DNA from: Daphnia carinata
Taxonomy: Eukaryota; Arthropoda; Branchiopoda; Diplostraca; Daphniidae
Reading direction: 5' to 3'
NCBI RefSeq assembly: GCF_022539665.2
Contig: NC_081333.1
Span: 9,732,971-9,796,970, forward strand
Length of the DNA: 64,000 nt
This document shows, one piece after another, positions 37,600 through 49,064 of the stretch. The first letter of the stretch is position 1. Each line of letters opens with the position of its first letter. Both the position numbers and the translations under genes were made by a program. A model generated the notes under the pieces. It made no database searches, had not been told where the DNA came from, and was given only the letters and a program-made list of their open reading frames with translations.

Positions 37600-39600
37600 A
37601 GCTAACACAGACAATGAAAGAAACGAATTTTGCAAAAAATATTTTATTAAAAAAATTTTATTGACAATTCTCTGCACATTACAATTATTTTTGCAACTTT
37701 AAAAAGGCACAATAGCCCTTTCAAAAGTTGCCGTCAACCCAGACAGGGGGAGACACTGCCTTGTTGACCCACCGGGGAGATTACCCGGTGATTGGCTAAG
37801 AGAAGCCGGAAGAAGAGCTGAAGATTTGGAACATTTTTACAGGAGCGATTAACCTTTAGTTCGGATTTGTGGGCAGCCACGTCACCCTCCGTGAACACAT
37901 CATCGGACGAAGCGGCACCCCACGTCCCCTTTCCGGCCAGAGCCCTCCAAACCTCGGTATATGTTGTTTTTATATATACCGTACAGTAGGGGCATGACCC
38001 CCTACGGGCTTATTATGAGTCAAGGGGAAACGGGGCTTCAGAAAAGAAGGGAGCCCAGATATGCACTTCAATTTTTTTAATATCAAATACCGTCTGGGGA
38101 ATCCGAATTAAGTATAGCAATGTCATGTCATCCATCCAATCAATACAATTTATTCAGTGTCTTGCCCCAACCAAGAATCTTTTCAGATCCAATGTTACTA
38201 TTAACCTATATTGAGAAAAGAAAAACAACACCGTTAAACACATCAATTGTTGATCATGGAACTTACATGACTCATAGATTCAACTTCTGGCAGAAGCTTG
38301 GGAAAGGACATACAAATTGCAGATTAACTTCATTGTATAAGGCTCTTAAATGATAAACTAGCACCTGTAGAATGTTGCATTGTTGATAGTTGTGTTCCCA
38401 GTACATGAAAATCCTTTCCTATTGGATAAAATTTTTTTTGGTAGATAAGACCTGGTTGGCAAAAAGGAGGAGAAATTCTTCGTCATAAATTCAAAATTAT
38501 TTGAAGAAAAATCCTTTCATACCTAAAGAGTCCATATATGATGTTCATCTCGGCAATAGCAGCAAAATTAAAACATCTTTAGGGCCATTTAAGTACCCAG
38601 TTTCCCCAACACTCTGAACGTAAAGGACAAGTTGTTCTTTAGACAGAGAAGCAGAATTATTTGAGGCTTCTAGCTGTGACAGAACTATAAAGGATTGCTG
38701 TTGTACTGGATTCATTAACACAAGATGGTACTTCTCATTAGACAATTTGCATTACTCAATTAATTTACCTCACACCTTACGGTAATGCACTCTCAGTGTT
38801 TTTTCATCTGTAGGCTCACTCTTCCATCCTGTAACACTTCCAGACTTGACTTGATCCCCCGTTAAAATCTGTGAATGCAAAATAATAGCATTAAAAATAC
38901 TTTTCCGACAGACAAAAAACCGAAAAGTACCTAATTCATGTTTTATGTTGAACTCGTGCTATTTCTGGGTTTCCGTACCACACCCATTTTCAGCCCAAAT
39001 ACGGTCCCACAATTGTTCACTTCCTTCGCTGCATGGACTTATTACTAACCATTCTTTTAGTGCAGCACTAACAGAATTTAACTTTAACACACTGTCAGGT
39101 GGTAGACTAATAACTAAACAATAAATAATTGTTTTTTAAAATTCTATACTTATTTTGAATTCTTATTTGAAAAGTTTAGGTACCTGACTGTTCGCCTAAT
39201 GCCAATTCATCCTCATGTTCAGTTAGGGATGAGTTTGGAAAAACCTCCTTCACTGTTTGGAAACTGTTCCATTCCAATTTGTTCTTTTCCCCTAGCTGAG
39301 CTTGTAGACTCGAAATTTGAGCTACAAAACACAAATGAATAAAAGCAAATAAATAGAATCATTACGTATTAGGCCTTACCATCCTTAGCTTTGCTGTTAT
39401 CTAATATTTTGTGTTGTTCCAATAATTGGGCCTGCAGCTTCATAATTTGATCTAATAAACAATAATTAATAATTGAAAACCAATATAATAATGTTTATAC
39501 TTACCATCCTTTTGTTGTATTATCTTATCCATTTTTCAATTGTTCCTCCAACCACGCGTTATTCTCCATCCACGCTACTGAAATAACTGCGAATGGCATC
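37600..39600 (-). repeat. ~2-kb repeat unit, copy B (most complete)
   Basis: Inverted relative to copy A, so A and B form palindrome arms around spacer S1. Read on the minus strand it has all exon-like pieces in order: MDKIIQQKD, DQIMKLQAQLLEQHK, AQILSLQAQLGEKNK, LFN-type third piece with KELLVISPCSEG-like sequence, an open ILTGDQVKSGSVTGWKSE piece, EASNNSASLSKEQLVLY, and a C-terminal block. Splice donors and acceptors are largely kept. It has a 2-bp deletion near 39190 and other disruptions, so it is probably a pseudogene. Function unknown. Confidence 0.65.
37692..37790 (-). ncRNA. Candidate structured RNA module, copy B
   Basis: Same three-hairpin order as copy A. In sense orientation the second stem's 3' arm reads CTGTCT instead of CTGCCT, turning one G-C pair into G-U, so pairing is kept. 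Confidence 0.4.
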
Positions 39601-39750
39601 CAATGGACTGAAATTGCCTACGCCAGTAATAACGAGTCTGAGCGGTAGATGGCTACGTGTCGGAAAAAAAGAAAAAAGTGCGATTTTTTTTTTTTCCGCC
39701 ATTTTTTTTTTTTTTTTTTTATGTAAAACGGATTGCCATATTTTACACAA
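39601..39750 (-). repeat. Dispersed TATGGCAATCCG element, copy 2
   Basis: Inverse of 34800-35000: CAATGGACTGAAATTGCC, GGTAGATGGCTACGTGTCGG, T-runs, then GTAAAACGGATTGCCATA. It abuts unit B in the same way copy 1 abuts unit A. Confidence 0.6.
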
Positions 39751-39789
39751 AAAAAAAAAAAATTTCGCCAAAAAAAGAAAATAAACGGA

Positions 39790-40370
39790 ACAACGTGTAA
39801 TATCTGGATATTTTTTGAAGTAATTTTTTATTTTGTTTTACTCGTATAGGAACCGATACCCAGACATTCAGCGTGCAACGCCGATGCTCTAACATTGAGC
39901 CACGAGATATATCTAAACATTTTATTATCGCATATCATATGTTATCGTCTAGGATGTTTATGCAGTCTTTCACAAATATATGTTTATCTTTCTTTTGCGT
40001 TCATTAGTTTCATAGCTCTGTAGTATAGCCTTTAGCTGCGATACCTGTTACCCTGGGTTCAAACCTCAGTAGATGTGTAAAAATGAAGTAGAATAAATGT
40101 AGAAGAGTATATTGCAGAATTGCTTTTCAGTTTTATTCTAAGTGTAAATGCAAGTCCACAAGTGACTAGAAAAAAGCCAACTCGAAATCATATGATTCAT
40201 GGCTCATTGGTAGAGCATCGGCGCGGTATGCCGGACATCAAGGGTTCGATCCCTGGATAATAATAGAATGCTTACAGATAAACGATAAACCAATGGAAAC
40301 AATGCGTACCATCAAAGGTGACAAAAACAAATAAAACAAAGCAAAAGAAAAAAAGTTGATATATGTAATG
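39790..40370 (+). repeat. Spacer S2, direct repeat of S1, with three tRNA-like sequences
   Basis: Nearly the same sequence as 37020-37590, offset about 2.77 kb. tRNA-like relics lie at 39848-39905 (minus), 40010-40074 (plus) and 40195-40258 (plus; GGCTCATTGGTAGAGCATC and GGTTCGATCCC). The last has a well-formed D stem (GCTC/GAGC) and an anticodon-like stem CGGC/GCCG with a 7-base loop, but C instead of U at the loop's second position and an unpaired acceptor stem. Confidence 0.6.
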
Positions 40371-40374
40371 TGTG

Positions 40375-42420
40375 AACACAGACAATGAAAGAAACGAAAT
40401 TTGCAAAAAATATTTTATAAAAAAAATTTTATTGACAATTCTCTGCACATTACAATTATTTTTGCAACTTTAAAAAGGCACAATAGCCCTTTCAAAAGTT
40501 GCCGTCAACCCAAGCAGGGGGAGACACTGCCTTGTTGACCCACCGGGGAGATTACCCGGTGATTGGCTAAGAGAAGCCGGAAGAAGAGCTGAAGATTTGG
40601 AACATTTTTACAGGAGCGATTAACCTTTAGTTCGGATTTGTCGGTAGCCACGTCGCCCTCCGTGAACACATCATCGGACTAAGCGGACCCCCACGTCGCC
40701 CTCCGTGAACACATCACCGGACTCCCCACGTTTTCCGGCCAGAGCCCTCCAAACCTCGGTATATGTTGTTTTTATATATACCGTACAGTAGGGGCATGAC
40801 CCCCTACGGGCTTATTATGAGTCAAGGGGAAACGGGGCTTCAGAAAGGAAGGGAGCCCAGATATGCACTTCAATTTTTTTAATATAAAATACCGTCTCGG
40901 GAATCCGAATTAAGTATAGAAATGTCATGTCATCCATTCAATCATTACAATTTATTCAGTGTCTTGCCCCAACCAAGAATCTTTTCAGATCCAATGTTAC
41001 TATTAACCTATGATGAGAAAAGAAAAACAACACCATTAAGCATCTCAATTGTTGCTCATGTGACTTACATGACTCATAGATTCAACTTCTGGCAGAAGCT
41101 TGGGAAAGGACATACAAATTGCAGATGAAAATCATTGTATAAGGATCTAGAATGATAAAATAGCACCCCTAGAATGTTGCATTGTTGATAGTTGTGTTCC
41201 CAGTACATGAAAATCCTTTCCAATTGGATAAAAATTTTTTTTTAGATTAGACATGGTTGGCAAATAGCAGGAGAAATGCTTTGTCATAAATTAAAAAAAT
41301 TTTCAAGAAAATTCCTTTCATACCTAAAAAGTCCATGTATGATGTTCACCGCTGCAATGCCAAAGAAATGAAACATCTTTAGGGCCATTTAAGTACCCAG
41401 CTTCACCAACACTCTGAACGTAAAGGACAAGTTGTTCTTTAGCAAGAGAAGCAAAATTATTTGAGGCTTCTAGCTGTGACAGAACTATAAAGGATTGCTG
41501 TTACACAGGATTCATTCACACAAGATGGTACTTCTCATTAGACAATTTGCATACTCTATTACTTTACCTCATACCTTAATGGTAATGCACTTTCAGTGTT
41601 TTTCAACTGCAGGCTCACTCTTCCATCCTGTAACACTTCCAGACTTGACTTGATCCCCCACTAAAATTCTGTGAATGCAAAATAATAGCATTAAAAATAC
41701 TTTTTCGATAGACAAAAAACCGAAAAGTACCTAATTCATGTTTTATGTTGAACTCATGCTATTTCTGTGTTTCCTTACCACACCCATTTTCAGCCCAAAT
41801 ACGATCCCACAATTGTTCACTTCCTTCGCTGCATGGACTTATTACTAACAATTCTTTTAGTGCAGCACTAACAGAATTTAACTTTAACACACTGTCAGGT
41901 GGTAGACTGAATAACTAAACAATAAATAATTGTTTGTTAAAATTCTATGCTCATTTTGAATTCTTATTTGAAAAGTTTAGGTACCTGACTGTGTTCAGCC
42001 TAATGCCTAATGCCAATTCATCCTCATGTTCATTTAGGGATGAGTTTGGAAAAACCTCCTTCACTGTTTGGAAACTGTTCCGTTCCAATTTGTTCTTTTC
42101 CCCTAGCTGAGCTTGTAGACTCAAAATTTGAGCTACAAAACACAAATGAATAAAAGCAAATAAATAGAATCATTACGTATTAGGCCTTACCATCCTTAGC
42201 TTTGCTGTTATCTAATATTTTGTGTTGTTCCAATAATTGGGCCTGCAGCTTCATAATTTGATCTAATAAACAATAATTAATAACTGAAAACCAATATAAT
42301 AATGTTTACACTTACCATCCTTTTGTTGTATTATCTTATCCATTTTTCAGTTGTTCCCCCAGCCACGCGTTATTCTCCATCCACGCTACTGAACTAACTG
42401 CGAATGGCATCCAATCAGTG
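40375..42420 (-). repeat. ~2-kb repeat unit, copy C
   Basis: Direct repeat of copy B (S+B and S+C are tandem, period about 2.78 kb). It carries the same exon-like pieces on the minus strand. An 8-bp insertion near 42000 (GCATTAGG doubled) breaks the third exon's frame. An internal duplication of about 45 bp (CACGTCGCCCTCCGTGAACAC) is present at about 40650-40730. It ends at CATCCAAT without the TATGGCAATCCG element found next to copies A and B. Confidence 0.65.
40463..40561 (-). ncRNA. Candidate structured RNA module, copy C
   Basis: Same three-hairpin order. In sense orientation the second stem's 3' arm is CTGCTT, again a G-C to G-U change at a different pair from copy B. Confidence 0.4.
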
Positions 42421-42689
42421 TTTCCCCTTTCCGCAAAGTGGTATCCCTAGATAATATTTTGTGTTGTTCCAATAATTGGGCCTGCAGCTTCATAATTTGA
42501 TCTAATAAACAATAATTAATAACTGAAAACCAATATAATAATGTTTACACTTACCATCCTTTTGTTGTATTATCTTATCCATTTTTCAGTTGTTCCCCCA
42601 GCCACGCGTTATTCTCCATCCACGCTACTGAACTAACTGCGAATGGCATCCAATCAGTGTTTCCACTTTCCGCAAAGTGGTATCCCTAG
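42212..42689. repeat. 239-bp tandem duplication at the end of unit C
   Basis: The segment from TAATATTTTGTGTTGTTCC through GGTATCCCTAGA is present twice in a row (42212-42450 and 42451-42689), almost without change: one C/A difference at about 42426/42665. It contains exons 1 and 2 of the decayed gene plus flanking sequence. Confidence 0.75.
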
Positions 42690-42805
42690 AACGTTGCCAG
42701 ACTGGTCTCTGGATCCCTATTAAAAAAAAATGAAATCCCCAGAAAAATCCCTGTTACCAGAGTTGTTGTCTATAGTCATTTAGCCTGTTGCCAGACTCTC
42801 CAGCT

Positions 42806-42865
42806 TATATATATATTATATATATAGCTTATATATATGTATTAATATGTTATATTGTTATATAG
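42806..42865. repeat. AT-rich microsatellite (TA repeats)
   Basis: Alternating TATATATA runs with interruptions over about 60 bp, including GCTTATATATATGTATTAATAT-type stretches. Low-complexity sequence between the repeat units and the second SINE. Confidence 0.6.
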
Positions 42866-43085
42866 CTTGTTCTCTGCCTCTGGTAATAAATAATATTACC
42901 AAATTCTCTAATAATATTCCCATTCTCTACTTACACGCACGCTATATATAGGAAGGAACAACAAAAACTTACGGGTAGCGAATTGGGTCACATATCCCGA
43001 TGATAAGCTGCCTGCATCCACGAGCCGTCTTTCAGGCCGTGGGGAGGCTAACGAACAGCCTACGTTCAACGATCACCTCTTCTCT

Positions 43086-43507
43086 ACCTTTCAGTTTGTG
43101 GTTCGATCTTCAAGGTAGTGAACAGTACTACAGATCGATTTTTAGCCTGGCAAGGCTTTTTTTGCCATTTTTAGCCTGGCAAGGCTTTTTTTGCCATTTT
43201 TAGTGCCATTTAGCCTTTTTATAGTAGTGCATTTAGCTCTTCCTTTTCTCTCTTCTTGGTTCTTTCTTTTTTTTCTCTCTCTTTTTTCTTTCTTCTTGTT
43301 TTCTCTCTTCTTTTTTTCTTTCTTGATGGCGTAGAATCTTGCGTCTTGATCTGTTGTAGAAGCTTGCGTAATCCGATGAATCTTGCGTATCTTGAATGAA
43401 GATTTGGAGGGAAAGGGAGGGGGGGAAATTGGCGGTGTCGGGACTTGAACCCGGGGCCTTCAGAATGCGAAGCGAAGGTGGTAACCACTGTGCCAGGACC
43501 GCACATT
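43086..43507 (-). mobile_element. tRNA-derived SINE, copy 2
   Basis: On the minus strand the head (about 43434-43503) has GCGGTCCTGGCACAGTGG (A box) and CCGGGTTCAAGTCCCG (B box, with a perfect T-arm stem). The body has CGCAAGATTC steps and a long GA-rich tract, and the tail has ACTATAAAAAGGCTAAATGG and GATCTGTAGTACTGTTCACT, as in copy 1. Within it, a 31-32-bp unit with TTTTAGCCTGGCAAGGC is doubled (about 43140-43200). Confidence 0.7.
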
Positions 43508-43574
43508 TCAAACTAATTTATTTTTCATCGACCTTCGTTCTAATACCGGAGCTATATAATATGTGACTAATGGT

Positions 43575-43650
43575 AGTGTCGCGCTGTGGTAGGGCGCTGT
43601 GGTATAGCACTGAGATCATACGTCGACTGTCCGTGTTCGGTTCTTATAGA
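43575..43650 (+). repeat. tRNA-like sequence
   Basis: GCGCTGTGGTATAGCACTG (A box-like) followed by GTGTTCGGTTC (B box-like) and a downstream T/A-rich region. The stems are imperfect, so it is a relic rather than a functional tRNA. Confidence 0.4.
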
Positions 43651-44483
43651 CGCCATTGCTTCAAAAAAATTTTTATTATTTTTATAAATGTAAATCAAAA
43701 AAATAAAATAACCCATTTTATTTATTTTAGAACAGTATTAAATCGAACACATTTTAAAAGCAATTAACCAGTGCCCGTCAAAGCCAAACAAGTTACCAGA
43801 AAAATTTAAATTGGCTATGGAAATAAAAACCATCGGATTGCCCCATCATATTTGTTTAGTTAAGCAATAAAGATATGGTTTTTTCCAAAAATAATTGTCA
43901 TCGAACTTTCAACGTTATAAAGCCTCAAGAGAATCACAGCGTTTCCCAATGAACAGTGTATTGCTCACCTAGATAACAAAATTGTGTGAGAGGCCTCGGG
44001 TTCATCATGTCTCAACAACAAATTGTTCATCATGGTTGAACAAAATAGATTCGTAATTCCTACGTATATATTCAAGGAACTCTCCCCAGCTTTTGCAATT
44101 GGGTCAAGTGCTTGTCAAAAATTCAGTCGGAGACTTGAGTCTTAAAAAATTCGGCGTGCGATATGTTTGGCACAGACGTTTGGAGGATCAAATGGAGTTC
44201 GTGGTGTATCCTAGTCAGTGTTACTTTCTGAAAAGCGTACCGTTCACCATTGTCCGCTTGGTGGCTCTTATTGAGGAACATTTTACTTTTGAAGTTGCAT
44301 AGAAGCGCCAAAAGCAACAGCGGTTTGGCCAAAAATCTCAAAATCCCGAGAAATCCACAGAAAATTAAATAGGCCCTAGATAATCCCGGAAACCCTAGAT
44401 TTCCATAACTGCACCCTAGATTCCAAAAATTTTCCTTAAATCCCCCTAAATAGGGTAATATCCCTAGAAGTGGAATGGCTGCA
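43651..44483. other. Spacer, nothing supportable
   Basis: AT-rich sequence without recognisable gene. Open frames near 44093-44302 show no domain, splice support or coding pattern. Confidence 0.4.
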
Positions 44484-44628
44484 TCCAATGGACTGAAATT
44501 GCCTACGCCAGTAATAACGGGTCTGAGCGGTAGATGGCTACGTGTCGGAAAAAAAGAAAAGAGTGTTTTTTTTTTGTTTTTTTGACGAAATTTTTTTTTT
44601 TTTTTTCGGGGAAAACGGATTGCCATAC
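44484..44628 (-). repeat. Dispersed TATGGCAATCCG element, copy 3 (solo)
   Basis: Same inverted order as at 39601-39750 (CCAATGGACTGAAATTGCC to GGATTGCCATAC) but without a neighbouring gene unit. This shows that the element moves, or was moved, independently of the 2-kb unit. Confidence 0.6.
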
Positions 44629-44874
44629 ATACATACTGGCCTGCGTTTCAAAAGTCGGTTAACACTAAAAAAAAATTTTAATTCCCGCTTCAAAGAGTCA
44701 TCTAGCGATTACATTTTATACTAGGAACGACTTGCTTTTATTGCAGACTAACTTTAATTGTAGTGGTGTGAAAATTAGCTACAGTTGCTATTAGTTGATT
44801 CATCTTAAAGCTTTGGCTGGTCGCCGTAGTAATATTTAACGAAATTGCATTTGTTTTTCTGAATCACGCAAATA

Positions 44875-47476
44875 ATGGCAGATTTGGAAAATTACGATAT
44901 GGTTTCTGAAAATTCATCTCAGGCTTCCGAACATGAAAAAGCCTTGGCTTTGAGCGCCCAACTCGACTTTGAAAAGACAAATTATGAATCCGCCATCCAG
45001 CTTCTTTCAAAACTGGAATCCTCTCGACCACAGGATCCAAAAGTTATACATAACAAAGCCATAGTGAATTGTTTTAAAGCTGGTTTGACAAACATTGTTC
45101 AGCTTCGGAAAGCTCTAACATCAATCGCCAGACAACTGCAGTGCAATCTTGAAGAACCCAAAACCTTGGTGGATGTAGATCAATGTTATGTGTTCTACAA
45201 TGAAGCTGTTTTGCTTTATTGTCTTAGACAGTATCCAAAATCCCTGCAAATTTTGATCAAAATATTCTCTTTGGTTGAGCAGTTGGATGAGAGCTTAGCC
45301 CGCCAGGTTTGTTTCCTCCTAGCAGAAGTCTACCTGCGTCTGAATTTTCCAATCAAAACTCTGAAGATGGTACACTTCATGGAAACAAGCTTGTTGAGTC
45401 ATGGTGCAAAGCTCAAGTCTACACTGCCTCTAGAGAGGGAGCGGGATAAAGAAAAAGACTGTGATGGGAAGGAAGACCTCAAAAACAGTTTTGGGGATGA
45501 GTTGCTCATTCCACCTGGTGTGCGGATTCGATTGCAGCGTTTGAAAATTCGGGCAAATCTTTGTCTCTCCCAGATAGAAGAAGCCGAAAGGGAATTGGCT
45601 CTGTTAACCGAGATTGATCCCGAGAACGCTGCCACACTATGTCTAAAGAGCAAAACCCTTTTCTTCAAAGGCAATTACGTCGAATCATTGAAACAGCTGA
45701 CATTACCGAAAGACGATGGCCGCTTTAAAGAACGAGGTGAATCTGATGTCGTAATGTATCACAACAATACCGGTTGTATCTATCACGCAATGGGCAAGTA
45801 CCACTTAGCGTGTCTTCATTTTCAAAAATCGCTTAACAAAAGCAGTGAACTTTTTGCCGAGTTTCCGAAACCGTCGACAGGTATACTAACAATTGTTGCG
45901 TCTTGTTAAGCCATTTCAGTTTTACAAATTTATTTTACAAACACTAGGAGACCCAATTTCCAATCGACCTTTGGTCACCATTGGAAGTAACTACAAGTAT
46001 GAACTTCTGTACAATATGGGGGTCAGTCTATTATACGCCCGCAAGCCAGCCGATGCCTTTGATTGTCTCATAGAAGCTGTACAGCTTCACCACAGAGATC
46101 CGTTGATCTGGTTACGGCTAGCCGAGTGTTGTATCCAAGTCCACAAACCTGTAATAAATATTTGCTATCATTATGAGGGTAACTGCCTTATTTTACAGCT
46201 CGTTTGAAACTTTGTGCAGGAAAATAGAAAAGATTTTCGATTGACCGAGCGTCAGCGAGAAATTGTTAAGGCAACCGCTGGATTCGCATCTCACAGAAAA
46301 GTTGTGTTGTCTTCTAGGATATCTAACGACGACTGCAAAAGGTCTGCAACCAAACAGTATTCGTGGTCTTATTGGCTACTAATGTGAGACGTTTGTAATC
46401 GTTGACAGTTCCGAGAATGCAGCCATTCCGGTGCCTACATTAGAATTCAGCATCTTAGCCCTGCGGAATGCGGAACTATTACTCAATAAATTGATAATAC
46501 CAAAAGGTGTTGAAGGTATGCATACGTTATTAATGATACTGAGTGAATTCTAAAAAACTAGACGTTGTTTTTTTTCCTGTTTTTAGATACCAGTGGTAAG
46601 GAAGAGTCTGATTCGAAAGGAAAACCGGATTTAAATGTAACACTGAGCGAAGTGAGCACCTTATCCAAATTACGCAAGCCAGAATTCTACCGTAATTTGA
46701 AGAACACAATAATCGCCGATAGTTCTTACGCCGCCCTCTGTTTGGGTGATTACCTCACTTCTCTCTACAAAGCGGAAGAACTGCTAACACAGCCACATCT
46801 ATCCGGCAATCACAAGTATAAATCTATTTTTCTTTTCTGTTCGGCAAGCTAAAATAATGTCTTGAAACTTTCTTGATGTTTCAGATTGTTGGGTCACCTC
46901 TATGCAGCTGAATCCCTAGTTCTTTTGAATCGAATAAATGAAGCGGTACCTCACCTACACCCAGAAAACGTGACGAAGCTTTCGAATTTTTCCTCCACTG
47001 AAAATGAAACTTCACAATTTTTGCCTCATACATCAGGTAAGCAACATACTGCATTTTCAATAGATTGAATGCATTTAACGTCTTAAAATCCTTTGGTAAT
47101 AGATTGGTTCCCGACATCCACACAAACAGCCAAAGTAGTACTACAATATAATCTGAGCACCGTGTACGCCTTAAGAGGGGAATACGAAAAGGCAGGAGAA
47201 TTGGTCCGTCAGGTATGTTATTACATTTTTGAAGTGTTTGGATGTTGTTCTTAATTTTAAATGTCATCTACAGTTATGGAACGCCAGCAAAAGTCATGGT
47301 ATTGACGTCCCTATCCAAGTTGTCACACTGGCCTTGTACATCGAGTTGCAATTAGGTGAGTCGATTTGTTGAATTATTGTTTTCAGTGAATTAGTACTGA
47401 CCAATGTGTTGCTTATCCAGGACGAACAGAAGTTGCTCGAAATATAATTAAACAGCATTGCCCACAATATCGATGA
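44875..47476 (+). CDS. CNOT10: CCR4-NOT transcription complex subunit 10
   Basis: Nine exons: 44875-45880, 45948-46150, 46220-46341, 46409-46515, 46587-46815, 46885-47036, 47103-47212, 47274-47355 and 47421-47476; 688 residues (human 744). CNOT10 is a TPR-repeat scaffold that, with CNOT11, docks on the N-terminus of CNOT1 in the main cytoplasmic mRNA deadenylase. Helical TPR-like repeats run throughout (ALALSAQLDFEKTNYESAIQ near the start; LKSKTLFFKGNYVESLKQL; NNTGCIYHAMGKYHLACLHF). The large first exon contrasts with the short later ones. The ATG at 44875 is the first in frame. The family call is firm; no oddities were seen. Confidence 0.93.
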
Positions 47477-48765
47477 ACGTAAACTCGAAATGAATTGACA
47501 CGAAACGATAGAATTGGAACACAGAAACGTCGGCCTCTTTATGGAGTTTAATTAGTCTTTTCACTAATCAACAGTGAAATCAGTGATGGTATACTCTTCC
47601 TCGATGTCTTTGTGATGCCGTTTAATATTAACATGAATGAATAACAGATTTTTTTAAATTTTGTCCGTTCATGTGGGACACTCTTTACATGACCCATGTT
47701 TATAATACATCTGGCTGTTAAAGCCAAACAGTACAGATGCAACATAGGTGCTATGGAAAGTTTTTATTTACGGTCAAATTCTTCTGTTGACGTCCAGCAT
47801 AATCCTAAAACGAGATTCCACTCTCACTCAACAGGACTGAAGGGGGTGAGACTTGGGTTTGATGAGGTCAGCTCTGGACCCGTGCACGAGTGCTCACGCA
47901 CGAGAAACATATTCGGCACGTGTAGCTGCTTCCCTCACCCTCTCGTTGCGTCATTCCGCTCCCTCTGTAACTCATTTGTTAGTCCGTTTCCGAGTTATCG
48001 AAAGTAGGAGGGTAAGAACTCGCAGCACGGAGCCTCATCTTTTCTCACGAGACTCTCTCTCCCCCTTTCGCTTTCTTTTATTTTCCGACTGCACTCCATC
48101 TATGTCACCCTAGGCCGCTCTGCACGCATGGGAGGAGCAAGTGGAGGGAGAAGAATTTTGTTTGTTCGGATCGTCAGGGAGGACTTGCTCCACGTGCCGT
48201 TTTTGCCCGAAAGTTACATAAATAGCTGAAGGCTGGTCACGTATCCCGTCGCTGTTGGTTGAAGGTCAATTTGACGTGCACCAAGACTGCAGGGGGACAT
48301 GGGCTCCCTTTACTACTACCATCTAGCGGCGATTCAACAAAGAGTTGCATTACCATGTTAGTTTATCCCTGCTGATTTCGAATTTTCCGCATGGTGTCTC
48401 TGCTAGACGACCGTCAACTTGAAACTTGGAAGGGAAAGTGAAATCAGGCCTTTTTTTTTAACATAGAGCCATGAGATAGGCAGTAGGCCGGGTTGCGGTC
48501 GGCAGCTATCGCGAAACACTGATGGAAGGGGGGCCCAGAAAAGAGGGGTGGGCCTATTCTCTTCGAATAGGGGATGAAGAAGGGAGAGATGATTTAGCCG
48601 GAGGGGGCTTACGGGTAAGTTGGGTGGGTAAGTTCTGCTGTTTGGACTGAAGGCCCCCCTAGTTCGCCACTTCTTCTCGAAAGCAATGGAGGCCTAAAAA
48701 CGTTGGCTCTCTCTCTCCTTTTTTCCCCCTCTTCTTCTTTCCTTTTTTCCCTTCTTAATTTGCAG
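47477..48765. other. Spacer between CNOT10 and LIN-41
   Basis: CNOT10 3' UTR and the likely LIN-41 promoter region. It is GC-richer from about 47850 onward, with CT/GA-rich tracts. No gene or TATA box I can support. Confidence 0.4.
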
Positions 48766-49064
48766 TTCGTCGTTGTGTGGTTTTTGTGGTTGTTCCGCTG
48801 TTACGAAAATAACTTGACCGAATTATTAGCTGAATCTTTAGTTAAACAAAAGAAAGAGCAAAAACATTGGGACATCGATGAAGTCGTGTGTCGTGTGCTA
48901 AGTGTGAACGGAAAGGTTTCTCTCGCAGCAGCAGTTGGTCATTTCCGGTCAGTAATCAAACGCCCGAACAAGTGCAGTCCTGTGGACTGTTGGTCAGATT
49001 CATAGATTTACAACCAAGAACACCGCGTCCGGTCTTCTCGGCGAATGCCATGCAACGTACCAAG
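48766..49064 (+). other. Probable 5' UTR exon of LIN-41 with upstream ATGs
   Basis: Preceded by a long polypyrimidine tract ending TTAATTTGCAG and followed by a consensus donor (CCAAG|GTAAAC). Joined to the acceptor at 49459 it forms the 5' leader of LIN-41. Two ATGs near its end (49045 and 49050) are out of frame with the protein. The second makes an 11-codon frame whose TGA overlaps the main ATG as TGATG. Expression is inferred. Confidence 0.45.

Noticed and set aside
34800-42690. CRISPR array or bacterial mobile element
   Set aside because: Repeats are long, inverted and spliced-gene-bearing; nothing in the window is prokaryotic.
43140-43205. U5 snRNA-like 3' stem (AGCCTGGCAAGGCTTTTTTT repeated)
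   Set aside because: Only a short GC hairpin followed by T is shared; there is no U5 loop I or Sm site. It is an internal repeat of the SINE tail.
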